Origin: Mixta intestinalis
Lineage (GTDB): Bacteria > Pseudomonadota > Gammaproteobacteria > Enterobacterales > Enterobacteriaceae
DNA length: 64,000 bases
Reading direction: 5' to 3'
Assembly: GCF_009914055.1 (NCBI RefSeq)
Contig: NZ_CP028271.1
Span: forward strand, 434,001-498,000
The notes beneath the pieces were generated by a model that did no database searches, was not told where the DNA came from, and saw only the letters and a program-made list of their open reading frames with translations. The position numbers and the translations under genes were made by a program. Numbering within the stretch: the stretch's first letter is position 1; every line of letters begins with the position of its first letter. Positions 43,701 to 50,686 of this stretch are shown piece after piece.

Positions 43701-43878
43701 AATCCTGCAGCGTTTTCGCATCTGCGCCAGGGTAGTTCGCATTAATCTGTACCGCTACAGGAGCAACATTAGGATATTGCTCAATCGGCAGTTTAAGGAT
43801 CGATAGCGCACCTGCCAGCATAATAATGATGGCGATAACCCAGGCAAAGATGGGGCGATCGATAAAGAACTTAGCCAT
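40729..43878 (-). CDS. acrB: Multidrug efflux RND transporter permease AcrB
   Basis: Inner-membrane proton-driven pump of the AcrAB-TolC tripartite system, exporting drugs, dyes, bile salts and detergents. 1049 residues, equal to E. coli, with 12 transmembrane helices and two large periplasmic loops. The proton-relay pair Asp407-Asp408 is in GLLVDDAIVVVENV, and a conserved Lys940-region is in GLSAKNAILIVEFAKD. The C-terminus is His-rich (HPVEHQH). 17 bases after acrA. Confidence 0.98.
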   Translation of the reverse strand: MAKFFIDRPIFAWVIAIIIMLAGALSILKLPIEQYPNVAPVAVQINANYPGADAKTLQDSVTQVIEQNMNGIDGLMYMSSSSDSSGSLQLTLSFQSGTDADIAQVQVQNKLQLAMPLLPQEVQQQGIQVQKSSSSFLMVAGFVSEDGSMTQNDISDFVSSTIKDPISRTPGVGDTQLFGAQYAMRIWMDPHKLNNYQLTPVDVVSAISTQNAQVAAGQLGGTPPVKGQQLNASIIAQTRLTSTEEFGKILLKVNPDGSQVRLRDVATIELGGENYEIIARFNGQPSSGLGIKLATGANALDTANAVKAALDRLSPTFPAGLKVVYPYDTTPFVKISIFEVVKTLFEAIVLVFLVMYLFLQNFRATLIPTIAVPVVLLGTFAIISVFGYSINTLTMFGMVLAIGLLVDDAIVVVENVERVMAEEGLPPKEATRKSMDQIQGALVGIALVLSAVFIPMAFFGGSTGVIYRQFSITIVSAMVLSVIVALVLTPALCATMLKPVKPGEHGKTTGFFGWFNRLFDKSTDHYVDSVGHIVRSTGRYLLIYLLIVIGMAVLFMRLPTSFLPEEDQGLLLTQAVLPAGATQERTQKVLDQVSDYYLTHEKANVKSVFTVNGFGFAGRGQNTGIAFVSLKPWEERSGAENKVPAIAGRAMGALSAIKDAMVIPFNLPAIIELGNATGFDFELIDQANLGHEKLTQARNQLLGMLAQRPDTVVGVRPNGLEDTPQYKLTVDQEKARALGVSISDINTTLGAAWGGSYVNDFIDRGRVKKVYVMGKADSRMLPDDINKWYVRASNGDMVPFSAFSTAHWQYGSPRLERYNGLPSMEILGQAAPGRSSGDAMALMEELAAKLPQGIGYDWTGMSYQERLSGNQAPALYAISLIVVFLCLAALYESWSIPFAVMLVVPLGVIGALIFTTLRGLSNDVYFVVGLLTTIGLSAKNAILIVEFAKDLMEKEGKGLVEATLEATRMRLRPILMTSLAFILGVLPLAISTGAGSGAQNAVGTGVMGGMVTATVLAIFFVPVFFVVVRRRFSKHKEELEQGHPVEHQH

Positions 43879-43895
43879 GTATCAGTGGCTCCTGT

Positions 43896-45092
43896 TTAAG
43901 ACTGAGATTGTTCAGAGTGCGGCTGCGACTGCTGTTGATCTTTCGCATTCTCTGTCACTTCCTGTGGCTTAACCTGAGCGCCAGGTTTTGCCCGCTGGAT
44001 ACCGACAGAGATCACGCGATCGCCAGCCTGAACGCCCTGCGTAATCAGCCATTTATCGCCAATCGCCTGTTTTGCAGTCACATTGCGAACGGCAACTTTA
44101 TTATCCTGACCGACCACCATTACCGTGGCCTGACCGGTAGGCGTACGGGTTACAGCCTGCTGCGGTACCAGAATCGCATTCGGGTTGATACCTTCTTCCA
44201 GACGCGCACGAACGAACATGCCTGGCAGCAGGCGATGGTCCGGGTTCGGGAACACGGCTCTCAGGGTAATAGAACCCGTTGTTTCATCCACGGTAACGTC
44301 GGAAAACTCCAGCGTACCCGGTTGTTGGTATTCACTACCGTCAGGCATCAACAGCGTTACGTTGGCTTTGCCATCGTTTTGTTTGATCTGACCTGATTCC
44401 ATCTCTTGCCGTAAGCGCAGATACTCATCGCTGGATTGCGTGACGTCTACGTACATTGGGTCGAGCTGCTGTACGGTAGCCATCGCCGTGGTTTGACCGG
44501 TTTGTACCAACGCGCCTTCGGTTACTGCAGATTTACCGATACGCCCGCTGATAGGCGAAGTGACTTTGGTGTAGGCGAGATTAATGCGTGCGGTTTCAAC
44601 GTTAGCTTTTGCGACTTCTACCGCAGCTGCCGTCTGGCTTTGTGTTGCCACCGCCTGATCGTAATCCTGCTGGCTGATATATTTCGTGCCCAGCAGCGGC
44701 TGATAGCGTTTGACCGTCAGGGCGGCAATGCGCGCGTTCGCCTGCGCCTGTGCTAAATCGCCTTTGGCGCTGTTATAGGTAGCCTGATAGGGCGCCGGAT
44801 CGATCTGATAGAGCGATTCACCCGCTTTAATATCGCTACCTTCAACGAAGTTACGTTTCAGAATGATGCCTGAAACCTGTGGACGTACTTCCGCCACGCG
44901 ATAAGCTGAAGTTCGCCCCGGCAGCTCGGTGGTAATTTTCAACGGTTCGCTTTTTAGCGTGACGACGCCGACTTCAGGCGCCTGTTGCTGTTGACCACCC
45001 TGTTGGGACTTATCATCACATCCTGTTAGCACAAAGCTGCCTGAAAGCATCAGTACGGCCGCCAGAGGCGTTAACCCTCTGTTATTTTTCAT
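43896..45092 (-). CDS. acrA: Multidrug efflux periplasmic adaptor AcrA
   Basis: Membrane-fusion lipoprotein linking AcrB with TolC. The lipobox LTGC puts the lipid on Cys25. The lipoyl half-motifs, alpha-helical hairpin (about residues 100-170) and beta-barrel are readable in order. Length 398 residues (397 in E. coli). First gene of acrAB, divergent from acrR over 139 bp containing the AcrR operator. Confidence 0.97.
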   Translation of the reverse strand: MKNNRGLTPLAAVLMLSGSFVLTGCDDKSQQGGQQQQAPEVGVVTLKSEPLKITTELPGRTSAYRVAEVRPQVSGIILKRNFVEGSDIKAGESLYQIDPAPYQATYNSAKGDLAQAQANARIAALTVKRYQPLLGTKYISQQDYDQAVATQSQTAAAVEVAKANVETARINLAYTKVTSPISGRIGKSAVTEGALVQTGQTTAMATVQQLDPMYVDVTQSSDEYLRLRQEMESGQIKQNDGKANVTLLMPDGSEYQQPGTLEFSDVTVDETTGSITLRAVFPNPDHRLLPGMFVRARLEEGINPNAILVPQQAVTRTPTGQATVMVVGQDNKVAVRNVTAKQAIGDKWLITQGVQAGDRVISVGIQRAKPGAQVKPQEVTENAKDQQQSQPHSEQSQS

Positions 45093-45180
45093 AAATCAAC
45101 CTCGATTGTTCGATATCGATTGGTCAATGGATCACAAACCGTTGAGCCATTGCTGCGTTTATATTGTGGTCATGCTATGG

Positions 45181-45204
45181 TACATACATTCGCAAATGTA
45201 TGTA
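45181..45204. promoter_or_regulatory. AcrR operator
   Basis: Perfect inverted repeat TACATACATT / AATGTATGTA with a four-base centre, matching the known E. coli AcrR operator. It lies between the acrA and acrR starts, 27 bases from acrR, so it can serve for repression of acrAB and autoregulation. Confidence 0.92.
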
Positions 45205-45231
45205 AATCCGCCGCTTGGTAAAAGCGTTACT

Positions 45232-45876
45232 ATGGCACGAAAAACCAAACAGCAAGCCCTTGAAACACGGAATCAAATTCTTGATGCCGCCATTGCACGT
45301 TTCTCTGAATTTGGCGTCTCGGCAACGTCCCTGGCTGATATCGCTAAAGAGGCTGGCGTAACGCGTGGCGCTATCTACTGGCACTTTAAAAACAAGACTG
45401 ATTTGCTCAATGAAATTTGGGCGCAGTCTGAGTCTGGACTGGAGGACATTGAGCAAGAGTATCAGTCAAAATACCCTGACGATCCACTTTCCGTTATGCG
45501 CGCCGTAATCTGCTACATTTTTGCTGCCACCGCGCGCGATCAACGGCGTCGCTCCCTACTGGAAATCATTTTTCATAAGTGTGAGTTTGTTGGCGAAATG
45601 CTGCCATTACAAATTGTGCAGCAGAATCTGTATCTTGAGTGTTATGAAAAAATAGAAGAAGCGTTGGCTGATTGTATTGAGGCGGGTCAATTACCCGCCA
45701 GGTTAAACATGCGGCGTGCAGCGGTCATTATGCGTGGCTACATTACCGGCATTATGGAGAACTGGCTGTTTATGCCAGAAAGCTTCGACATTGAGCAGGA
45801 TGCGCCGGTACTGGTTGATGCGTTAATTGATATGTTGAAAAACAGTCCCTGCCTGCTGACGGACGCTACAGGTTAG
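45232..45876 (+). CDS. acrR: TetR-family repressor AcrR
   Basis: Ligand-responsive local repressor of acrAB. The N-terminal TetR helix-turn-helix is ATSLADIAKEAGVTRGAIYWHFKNK (shown as two overlapping parts, ATSLADIAKEAG and VTRGAIYWHF). The ATG at 45232 gives MARKTKQQALETR and 214 residues (215 in E. coli). A frame from 45106 runs through the operator and is rejected. Its 3' end overlaps rsmS by 11 bases on the opposite strand. mscK, which follows acrR in E. coli, is absent. Confidence 0.95.
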   Translation: MARKTKQQALETRNQILDAAIARFSEFGVSATSLADIAKEAGVTRGAIYWHFKNKTDLLNEIWAQSESGLEDIEQEYQSKYPDDPLSVMRAVICYIFAATARDQRRRSLLEIIFHKCEFVGEMLPLQIVQQNLYLECYEKIEEALADCIEAGQLPARLNMRRAAVIMRGYITGIMENWLFMPESFDIEQDAPVLVDALIDMLKNSPCLLTDATG

Positions 45877-46024
45877 CGGCACGCAACCGCTGTTTATTTT
45901 CGTAATCGTGCCGCACGATTTCCAGCGCCGCCAGTACGGTTTCCGGCGCGATATCGCTCTGTTCCAGCAGCATAATTAAATCAACGGCCAGTTTTATTTC
46001 ATCAGGTGCGCTTTCCAGCGACAT
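45866..46024 (-). CDS. rsmS: Pleiotropic regulatory protein RsmS (YbaM)
   Basis: Small protein of 52 residues, starting MSLESAPDEIKLAVDLIMLL, the YbaM/RsmS family. In Pectobacterium RsmS affects exoenzyme and secondary metabolite production; a molecular mechanism is not settled. In E. coli it lies next to priC and ybaN. Here a GlsB-family gene is 11 bases upstream on the same strand, suggesting co-transcription. Confidence 0.88.
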   Translation of the reverse strand: MSLESAPDEIKLAVDLIMLLEQSDIAPETVLAALEIVRHDYENKQRLRAANL

Positions 46025-46035
46025 AGGTATGCTCC

Positions 46036-46278
46036 TTAACGTCGTATAATGCGCGCTATCGCTACCAACAGCAGCGCGCCCGCCAACGCCAGCAGCAATG
46101 CACGTACGTGTAGGCTGGCCAGCGTACCCCAGTTAAAGTAGACGCTAATATAGCCGCCTACCAGCGCGCCGATAATAGCCAGAATCAGCATCGGCAACCA
46201 GCTGCCGCGCCCGGCAAACCCTTTACTTGCCGCCAGGCCTACCGCTATGCCAATGAGTAGCCAGGATAACAACCCCAT
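46036..46278 (-). CDS. GlsB/YeaQ/YmgE-family stress-response membrane protein
   Basis: 80-residue hydrophobic protein with three transmembrane segments (about 4-20, 29-48 and 58-76) and the family pattern GLLSWLLIGIAVGLAAS followed by LAIIGALVGGYIS. Members are stress-induced in several bacteria; the exact function is unknown. It occupies the site of priC in E. coli. No priC is seen in the window. Confidence 0.85.
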   Translation of the reverse strand: MGLLSWLLIGIAVGLAASKGFAGRGSWLPMLILAIIGALVGGYISVYFNWGTLASLHVRALLLALAGALLLVAIARIIRR

Positions 46279-46403
46279 CTGCCGGTCCTTAAATATGGTT
46301 TCTGTATGGTGAAGGTTCTATTGATAAAATAGCCTGTTACCCACTGCAGTACAGCTTATGTGCTGTGATAAAGTGATCCGGTCGGTTCTTTGCAGGATAT
46401 TCC

Positions 46404-46796
46404 ATGCGGCGCATTATATTATTAACTATCGGTTGGTTGGCTATTTTATTAGGATCGCTGGGCGTAGTATTACCGCTGCTGCCTACCACACCTTTTATTT
46501 TATTAGCCGCCTGGTGTTTTGCCCGCTCGTCGCCGCGTTTTCATCACTGGCTACTCTGGCGTTCCTGGTTTGGCAGCTATATTCGTCACTGGCAACAGCA
46601 CCGCGCGCTGCCGCCGGGGGTAAAAGGGCGTGCTATACTACTGATAGTCTGCACATTCACGTTTTCTGTCTGGATGGTAGAGGTGTTCTGGCTGCGCATT
46701 ATGCTGCTTGTTATGTTAGGCGCGCTGTTAATAATGATGTGGCGTATGCCGGTTGTTACCGAACAGAACCCAAAAGAAAGTGCGAGCGGTGATTAA
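46404..46796 (+). CDS. ybaN: DUF454 inner-membrane protein YbaN
   Basis: Small membrane protein of unknown function with about three to four transmembrane helices and the DUF454 signature LPLLPTTPFILLAAWCFARSS. The 130 residues match E. coli (125). Followed by apt after about 200 bp. Confidence 0.92.
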   Translation: MRRIILLTIGWLAILLGSLGVVLPLLPTTPFILLAAWCFARSSPRFHHWLLWRSWFGSYIRHWQQHRALPPGVKGRAILLIVCTFTFSVWMVEVFWLRIMLLVMLGALLIMMWRMPVVTEQNPKESASGD

Positions 46797-46999
46797 TACT
46801 TTCTTGCGTTGAACTTAACGATTTTCATCCGATTAAACGGCAGAGTGGCAAACGGTGTTGCATTTATCCTGCGGTTTGCTTAGATTTGTTCGTTTTCGTG
46901 CGCGGTTTCCCCGATATCATCCTTTTTCGTCTGCGGCGCTGCCGTTCAGCGTAAGGCGAAGCTGCGCGAGTCAGTTCAGTATTTACCAGGCATAATATT

Positions 47000-47551
47000 A
47001 TGACCGCGACTGCACAGCAGCTTGAATTCCTTAAAGACAGTATTAAAAGCGTTCCGGACTATCCGAAGCCGGGTATCCTGTTTCGTGATGTCACCAGCCT
47101 GCTGGAAGATCCGCGCGCTTTCGCTACGACTATCGATCTGTTCATTGCACGTTTCCGCGATCGGGGCATTACTAAAGTCGTTGGCACCGAGGCGCGTGGC
47201 TTTTTATTCGGCGCGCCGGTCGCGCTGGGGCTGGGCGTTGGCTTTGTACCGGTACGCAAACCGGGCAAACTGCCGCGTGCTACCTGGAGCGAAAGCTACG
47301 ATTTAGAGTATGGCAGCGACCAGCTGGAGCTACACCGTGATGCGATTAAGCCGGGCGATGTCGTGCTGGTGGTTGACGATCTGCTGGCGACCGGCGGCAC
47401 TATCGAAGCGACGGTAAAACTGATCCGCCGTGCTGGTGGTGAAGTCAAAGACGCGGCATTCGTCATTAATCTGTTCGATTTAAACGGTGAAGCCCGTCTT
47501 AATGCGCTGGGTATCGAATGCTACAGCCTGGTCTCTTTCCCCGGCCACTGA
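47000..47551 (+). CDS. apt: Adenine phosphoribosyltransferase
   Basis: Salvages adenine with PRPP to give AMP. The PRPP-binding motif VVLVVDDLLATGGT (about residues 123-136) and the ARGFLFGAP loop are intact. 183 residues as in E. coli. Upstream of dnaX, with a G-C-rich hairpin (47565-47587) between them. Confidence 0.97.
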   Translation: MTATAQQLEFLKDSIKSVPDYPKPGILFRDVTSLLEDPRAFATTIDLFIARFRDRGITKVVGTEARGFLFGAPVALGLGVGFVPVRKPGKLPRATWSESYDLEYGSDQLELHRDAIKPGDVVLVVDDLLATGGTIEATVKLIRRAGGEVKDAAFVINLFDLNGEARLNALGIECYSLVSFPGH

Positions 47552-47564
47552 GTTTCCCGCCTTC

Positions 47565-47587
47565 AGCCTCGCCGTAGCGGCGGGGCT
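47565..47587 (+). terminator. Hairpin between apt and dnaX
   Basis: Ten-position stem AGCCTCGCCG / CGGCGGGGCT (one T-G pair), loop TAG. No T-run; may attenuate rather than end transcription into dnaX. Confidence 0.45.
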
Positions 47588-47630
47588 GTGTTAGCATGTT
47601 CCACTGGTTTACAACACATCTCGTGAACGA

Positions 47631-49595
47631 ATGAGTTATCAGGTCCTTGCCCGCAAGTGGCGTCCACAAGCGTTTTCCGATGTCGTTGGTCAGGAGCATG
47701 TACTGACTGCGCTGGCTAACGGCCTGTCGCTGGGACGAATCCACCACGCTTATCTTTTTTCTGGCACCCGCGGTGTCGGAAAGACCACGATTGCGCGCCT
47801 GTTGGCCAAAGGGCTCAATTGCGAAACCGGCATTACCGCTACGCCGTGCGGCGTTTGCGATAACTGCCGTGAAATCGAACAGGGCCGCTTTGTCGATCTG
47901 ATCGAGATCGATGCCGCCTCGCGTACCAAAGTCGAAGATACGCGCGATCTGTTAGACAATGTGCAGTACGCGCCCGCGCGCGGACGTTTCAAAGTCTACC
48001 TGATCGATGAAGTGCACATGCTGTCGCGCCATAGCTTTAACGCCTTGCTGAAAACGCTGGAAGAGCCACCAGCGCATGTCAAATTCTTGCTGGCAACCAC
48101 CGATCCGCAAAAACTGCCGGTGACTATCCTTTCCCGCTGTCTGCAATTCCACCTCAAAGCGCTGGATGTCGATCAGATTCGTCAACAGCTGGAATATGTG
48201 CTGCAACAGGAAAATATCACCGCTGAACAGCGGGCGCTGCAGCTGCTGGCGCGCGCGGCAGACGGCAGTATGCGTGATGCGCTGAGTCTGACCGATCAGG
48301 CTATTGCCACCGGTGACGGACAGGTGACGACCGCAAGCGTTGCGGCCATGCTGGGTACGCTGGATGACGATCAGCCGCTGGCGTTAATCGAGGCGCTGGC
48401 TGCCGCCGATGGGCAACAAACTATGACGCTGTTGCAGCAGGCGGCGAGTCGCGGCGTTGAATGGGAGGCGCTGCTGGTAGAAATGCTGCGTTTGCTGCAT
48501 CGGATCGCGATGATCCAGCTGCTGCCTTCCGCGCTTAGCGATGAGTATGCGGGCGTTGAGCAGCGGCTGCGCGAACTGGCGCGCCTTGTTCCGCCAGCGG
48601 ATGTGCAGCTCTATTATCAAACCATTCTGATGGGGCGCAAAGAGTTGCCGCTGGCGCCGGATCGTCGTATGGGCGTGGAAATGACATTACTGCGCGCGCT
48701 GGCCTTTCATCCGCAGGTAGAGATCGCCGAGCCGGTTACCCGTCCGGTGATGGCGCCGCAGCCGAACGTGCAGGCGCCGCCTTCCGCCGCTGCCTCAGCA
48801 TTTTCACAGGTGGAAGCGCCACGGCCTGCGCCGGTTGCCGCCGCCTCAACGACGCCTCCGGCGGCCGCTACGCCTGAGGTGGCATTGCCTGACGCAACCA
48901 GTCAGCTTTTGCAGGCGCGTACGCAGCTGTTGCGCCAGCAGGGAGCGAACAGAACAAAAAAGAGTGAGCCGGCAGCGCTAAGCGCGCGGCCGGCTGGCTC
49001 GGCGCTGGAACGGCTCGCTCAGGTTACCGAGCGCGCCAGTAAAAAACCGGCGGCGGAAAAAGCCACGCCGTCAAAAAAAGAGGCCTATCGCTGGAAAGCG
49101 CAGAATAAGGTGGTGGAAAGCGAGGTACAGCCGGTCGCGACACCAAAGGCCCTGCGTTCAGCGCTGGAGCATGAGAAGACGCCGGAACTGGCGGCGCGGC
49201 TGGCTGAAGAGTCGCTGCAACGCGATGCCTGGGCTGCGGAGATCGCTACCCTGACGCTGCCGAAACTGGTGCAGCAGCTGGCGCTTAACGCCTGGAAAGA
49301 GCAGACGCCACAAGGCGTCACGTTACATCTGCGCAGCAGCCAGCGTCACCTTAACTCCGCCTCGGCGCAGCAGGTGTTAACCGCTGCATTAAGCGAGGCA
49401 GGCGGTAAGCCGGTTGAACTGACTATCATTGAAGATGATAATCCTGCGGTGTTGACGCCGCTGGAATGGCGTCAGAAGATTTATGAAGAAAAGCTGGCGC
49501 AGGCGCGTCAGTCCATCATTGCGGATAGCCATATTCAGACTCTGTGTCGCTTTTTTGATGCCGATCTGGATGAGGAAAGTATCCGCCCCGTTTGA
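47631..49595 (+). CDS. dnaX: DNA polymerase III subunits tau and gamma
   Basis: Clamp-loader ATPase that also holds the polymerase cores (tau). AAA+ motif GTRGVGKTT (about residues 44-52), a zinc module with CETGITATPCGVCDNC, and the SRC motif ILSRCLQFHLK. After residue 360 a Pro/Ala-rich linker leads to tau domains IV-V. The full product has 654 residues (643 in E. coli). A programmed -1 frameshift site gives the shorter gamma protein of about 445 residues. Precedes ybaB-recR. Confidence 0.97.
   Translation: MSYQVLARKWRPQAFSDVVGQEHVLTALANGLSLGRIHHAYLFSGTRGVGKTTIARLLAKGLNCETGITATPCGVCDNCREIEQGRFVDLIEIDAASRTKVEDTRDLLDNVQYAPARGRFKVYLIDEVHMLSRHSFNALLKTLEEPPAHVKFLLATTDPQKLPVTILSRCLQFHLKALDVDQIRQQLEYVLQQENITAEQRALQLLARAADGSMRDALSLTDQAIATGDGQVTTASVAAMLGTLDDDQPLALIEALAAADGQQTMTLLQQAASRGVEWEALLVEMLRLLHRIAMIQLLPSALSDEYAGVEQRLRELARLVPPADVQLYYQTILMGRKELPLAPDRRMGVEMTLLRALAFHPQVEIAEPVTRPVMAPQPNVQAPPSAAASAFSQVEAPRPAPVAAASTTPPAAATPEVALPDATSQLLQARTQLLRQQGANRTKKSEPAALSARPAGSALERLAQVTERASKKPAAEKATPSKKEAYRWKAQNKVVESEVQPVATPKALRSALEHEKTPELAARLAEESLQRDAWAAEIATLTLPKLVQQLALNAWKEQTPQGVTLHLRSSQRHLNSASAQQVLTAALSEAGGKPVELTIIEDDNPAVLTPLEWRQKIYEEKLAQARQSIIADSHIQTLCRFFDADLDEESIRPV
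48940..49002 (+). promoter_or_regulatory. Programmed -1 ribosomal frameshift signal in dnaX
   Basis: Slippery heptamer A AAA AAG at 48956-48962, frame-matched. After slippage the next codons are GAG and TGA (48965-48967), ending gamma. An internal Shine-Dalgarno-like AGGGAG lies about ten bases upstream, and a GC-rich stem with CCGGC / GCCGG arms follows. All three elements of the E. coli signal are present. Confidence 0.92.
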
Positions 49596-49648
49596 ATCGC
49601 CGCATAACGGTTAAACGCTTACGCGGCCCGAGCAATAGAGAGAAACAT

Positions 49649-49978
49649 ATGTTTGGTAAAGGCGGTTTGGGTAACCTGATGAAACAGGCCCAGCAGATGC
49701 AGGACAAAATGCAGCAGGTACAGCAAGAGATCGCTGAAATGGAAGTGACCGGCGAATCTGGCGCGGGCCTGGTAAAAGTCACTATCAACGGTGCGCACAA
49801 CTGCCGTCGCGTGGAAGTAGACCCAAGCCTGCTGGAAGATGACAAAGAGATGCTGGAAGATCTGGTTGCAGCGGCGTTTAACGATGCGGCGCGCCGTATT
49901 GCCGAAGCACAGCAGGAGAAAATGGCTTCCGTTTCCGCCGGTATGCAGCTGCCGCCGGGCTTTAAGATGCCGTTCTGA
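49649..49978 (+). CDS. ybaB: YbaB/EbfC nucleoid-associated protein
   Basis: Small dimeric DNA-binding protein that can act as a nucleoid-associated regulator. 109 residues, the same as E. coli, starting MFGKGGLGNLMKQAQQMQ. The stop overlaps the recR ATG by one base (TGATG). A longer frame from 49592 overlaps the dnaX end and is rejected. Confidence 0.95.
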   Translation: MFGKGGLGNLMKQAQQMQDKMQQVQQEIAEMEVTGESGAGLVKVTINGAHNCRRVEVDPSLLEDDKEMLEDLVAAAFNDAARRIAEAQQEKMASVSAGMQLPPGFKMPF

Positions 49979-50583
49979 TGCAAACCAGTCCTTTGCTGGA
50001 GTCGTTAATGGAAGCGCTGCGCTGCCTGCCGGGCGTTGGCCCGAAATCGGCGCAGCGCATGGCGTTTCAGCTATTGCAGCGCGATCGCAGCGGAGGCATG
50101 CGCCTGGCTCAGGCGCTAACGCGCGCCATGTCGGAAATTGGTCACTGTGCCGACTGCCGTACTTTTACCGAGCAGGAGATCTGCACCATCTGCGCGAACC
50201 CGCGTCGTCAGCAGAACGGGCAAATTTGCGTGGTGGAAAGTCCGGCAGATATCCACGCCATTGAGCAAACCGGGCAGTTCGCCGGGCGCTATTTTGTGCT
50301 GATGGGGCATCTTTCCCCGCTGGACGGCATTGGCCCGCAGGATATCGGGCTGGATCGCCTTGAACAGCGGCTGGAGAAGGAAACCATCCAGGAATTGATC
50401 CTCGCCACCAACCCCACGGTGGAAGGTGAAGCTACCGCCAACTATATCGCCGGGCTGTGCGCGCAGTATGGCGTTGAGGCCAGCCGTATCGCACACGGCG
50501 TGCCGGTTGGCGGCGAGCTGGAAATGGTGGACGGTACCACGCTGTCACACTCGTTGGCCGGACGACACAAGATCAAATATTGA
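49978..50583 (+). CDS. recR: Recombination mediator RecR
   Basis: Works with RecO and RecF to load RecA on gapped DNA. Order of parts: N-terminal helix-hairpin-helix (LPGVGPKSAQRMAF), a zinc finger (CADCRTFTEQEICTIC), the Toprim domain (VVESPADIHAIE) and a C-terminal Walker-B-like part. 201 residues as in E. coli. Coupled to ybaB. Confidence 0.97.
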   Translation: MQTSPLLESLMEALRCLPGVGPKSAQRMAFQLLQRDRSGGMRLAQALTRAMSEIGHCADCRTFTEQEICTICANPRRQQNGQICVVESPADIHAIEQTGQFAGRYFVLMGHLSPLDGIGPQDIGLDRLEQRLEKETIQELILATNPTVEGEATANYIAGLCAQYGVEASRIAHGVPVGGELEMVDGTTLSHSLAGRHKIKY

Positions 50584-50589
50584 CCACTT

Positions 50590-50613
50590 GCTGGCACATT
50601 CGCTTGTGCCAGC
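50590..50613 (+). terminator. Hairpin after recR, adjoining the htpG promoter
   Basis: Nine-base perfect arms GCTGGCACA (50590-50598) and TGTGCCAGC (50605-50613) with a six-base loop, then TTGAAAA. The last base is also the first of the htpG -35 element. Confidence 0.6.
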
Positions 50614-50640
50614 TTGAAAAACGTTTTCCCATCCCCACTT
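50613..50640 (+). promoter_or_regulatory. Sigma-32 promoter of htpG
   Basis: CTTGAA (50613-50618), 14-base spacer, CCCCACTT (50633-50640), close to the heat-shock consensus and 47 bases upstream of the ATG. Confidence 0.85.
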
Positions 50641-50686
50641 CTTCCTCAACGTTCGATAAACCTGTTTCAGTTGAGGTAGCCAAACC

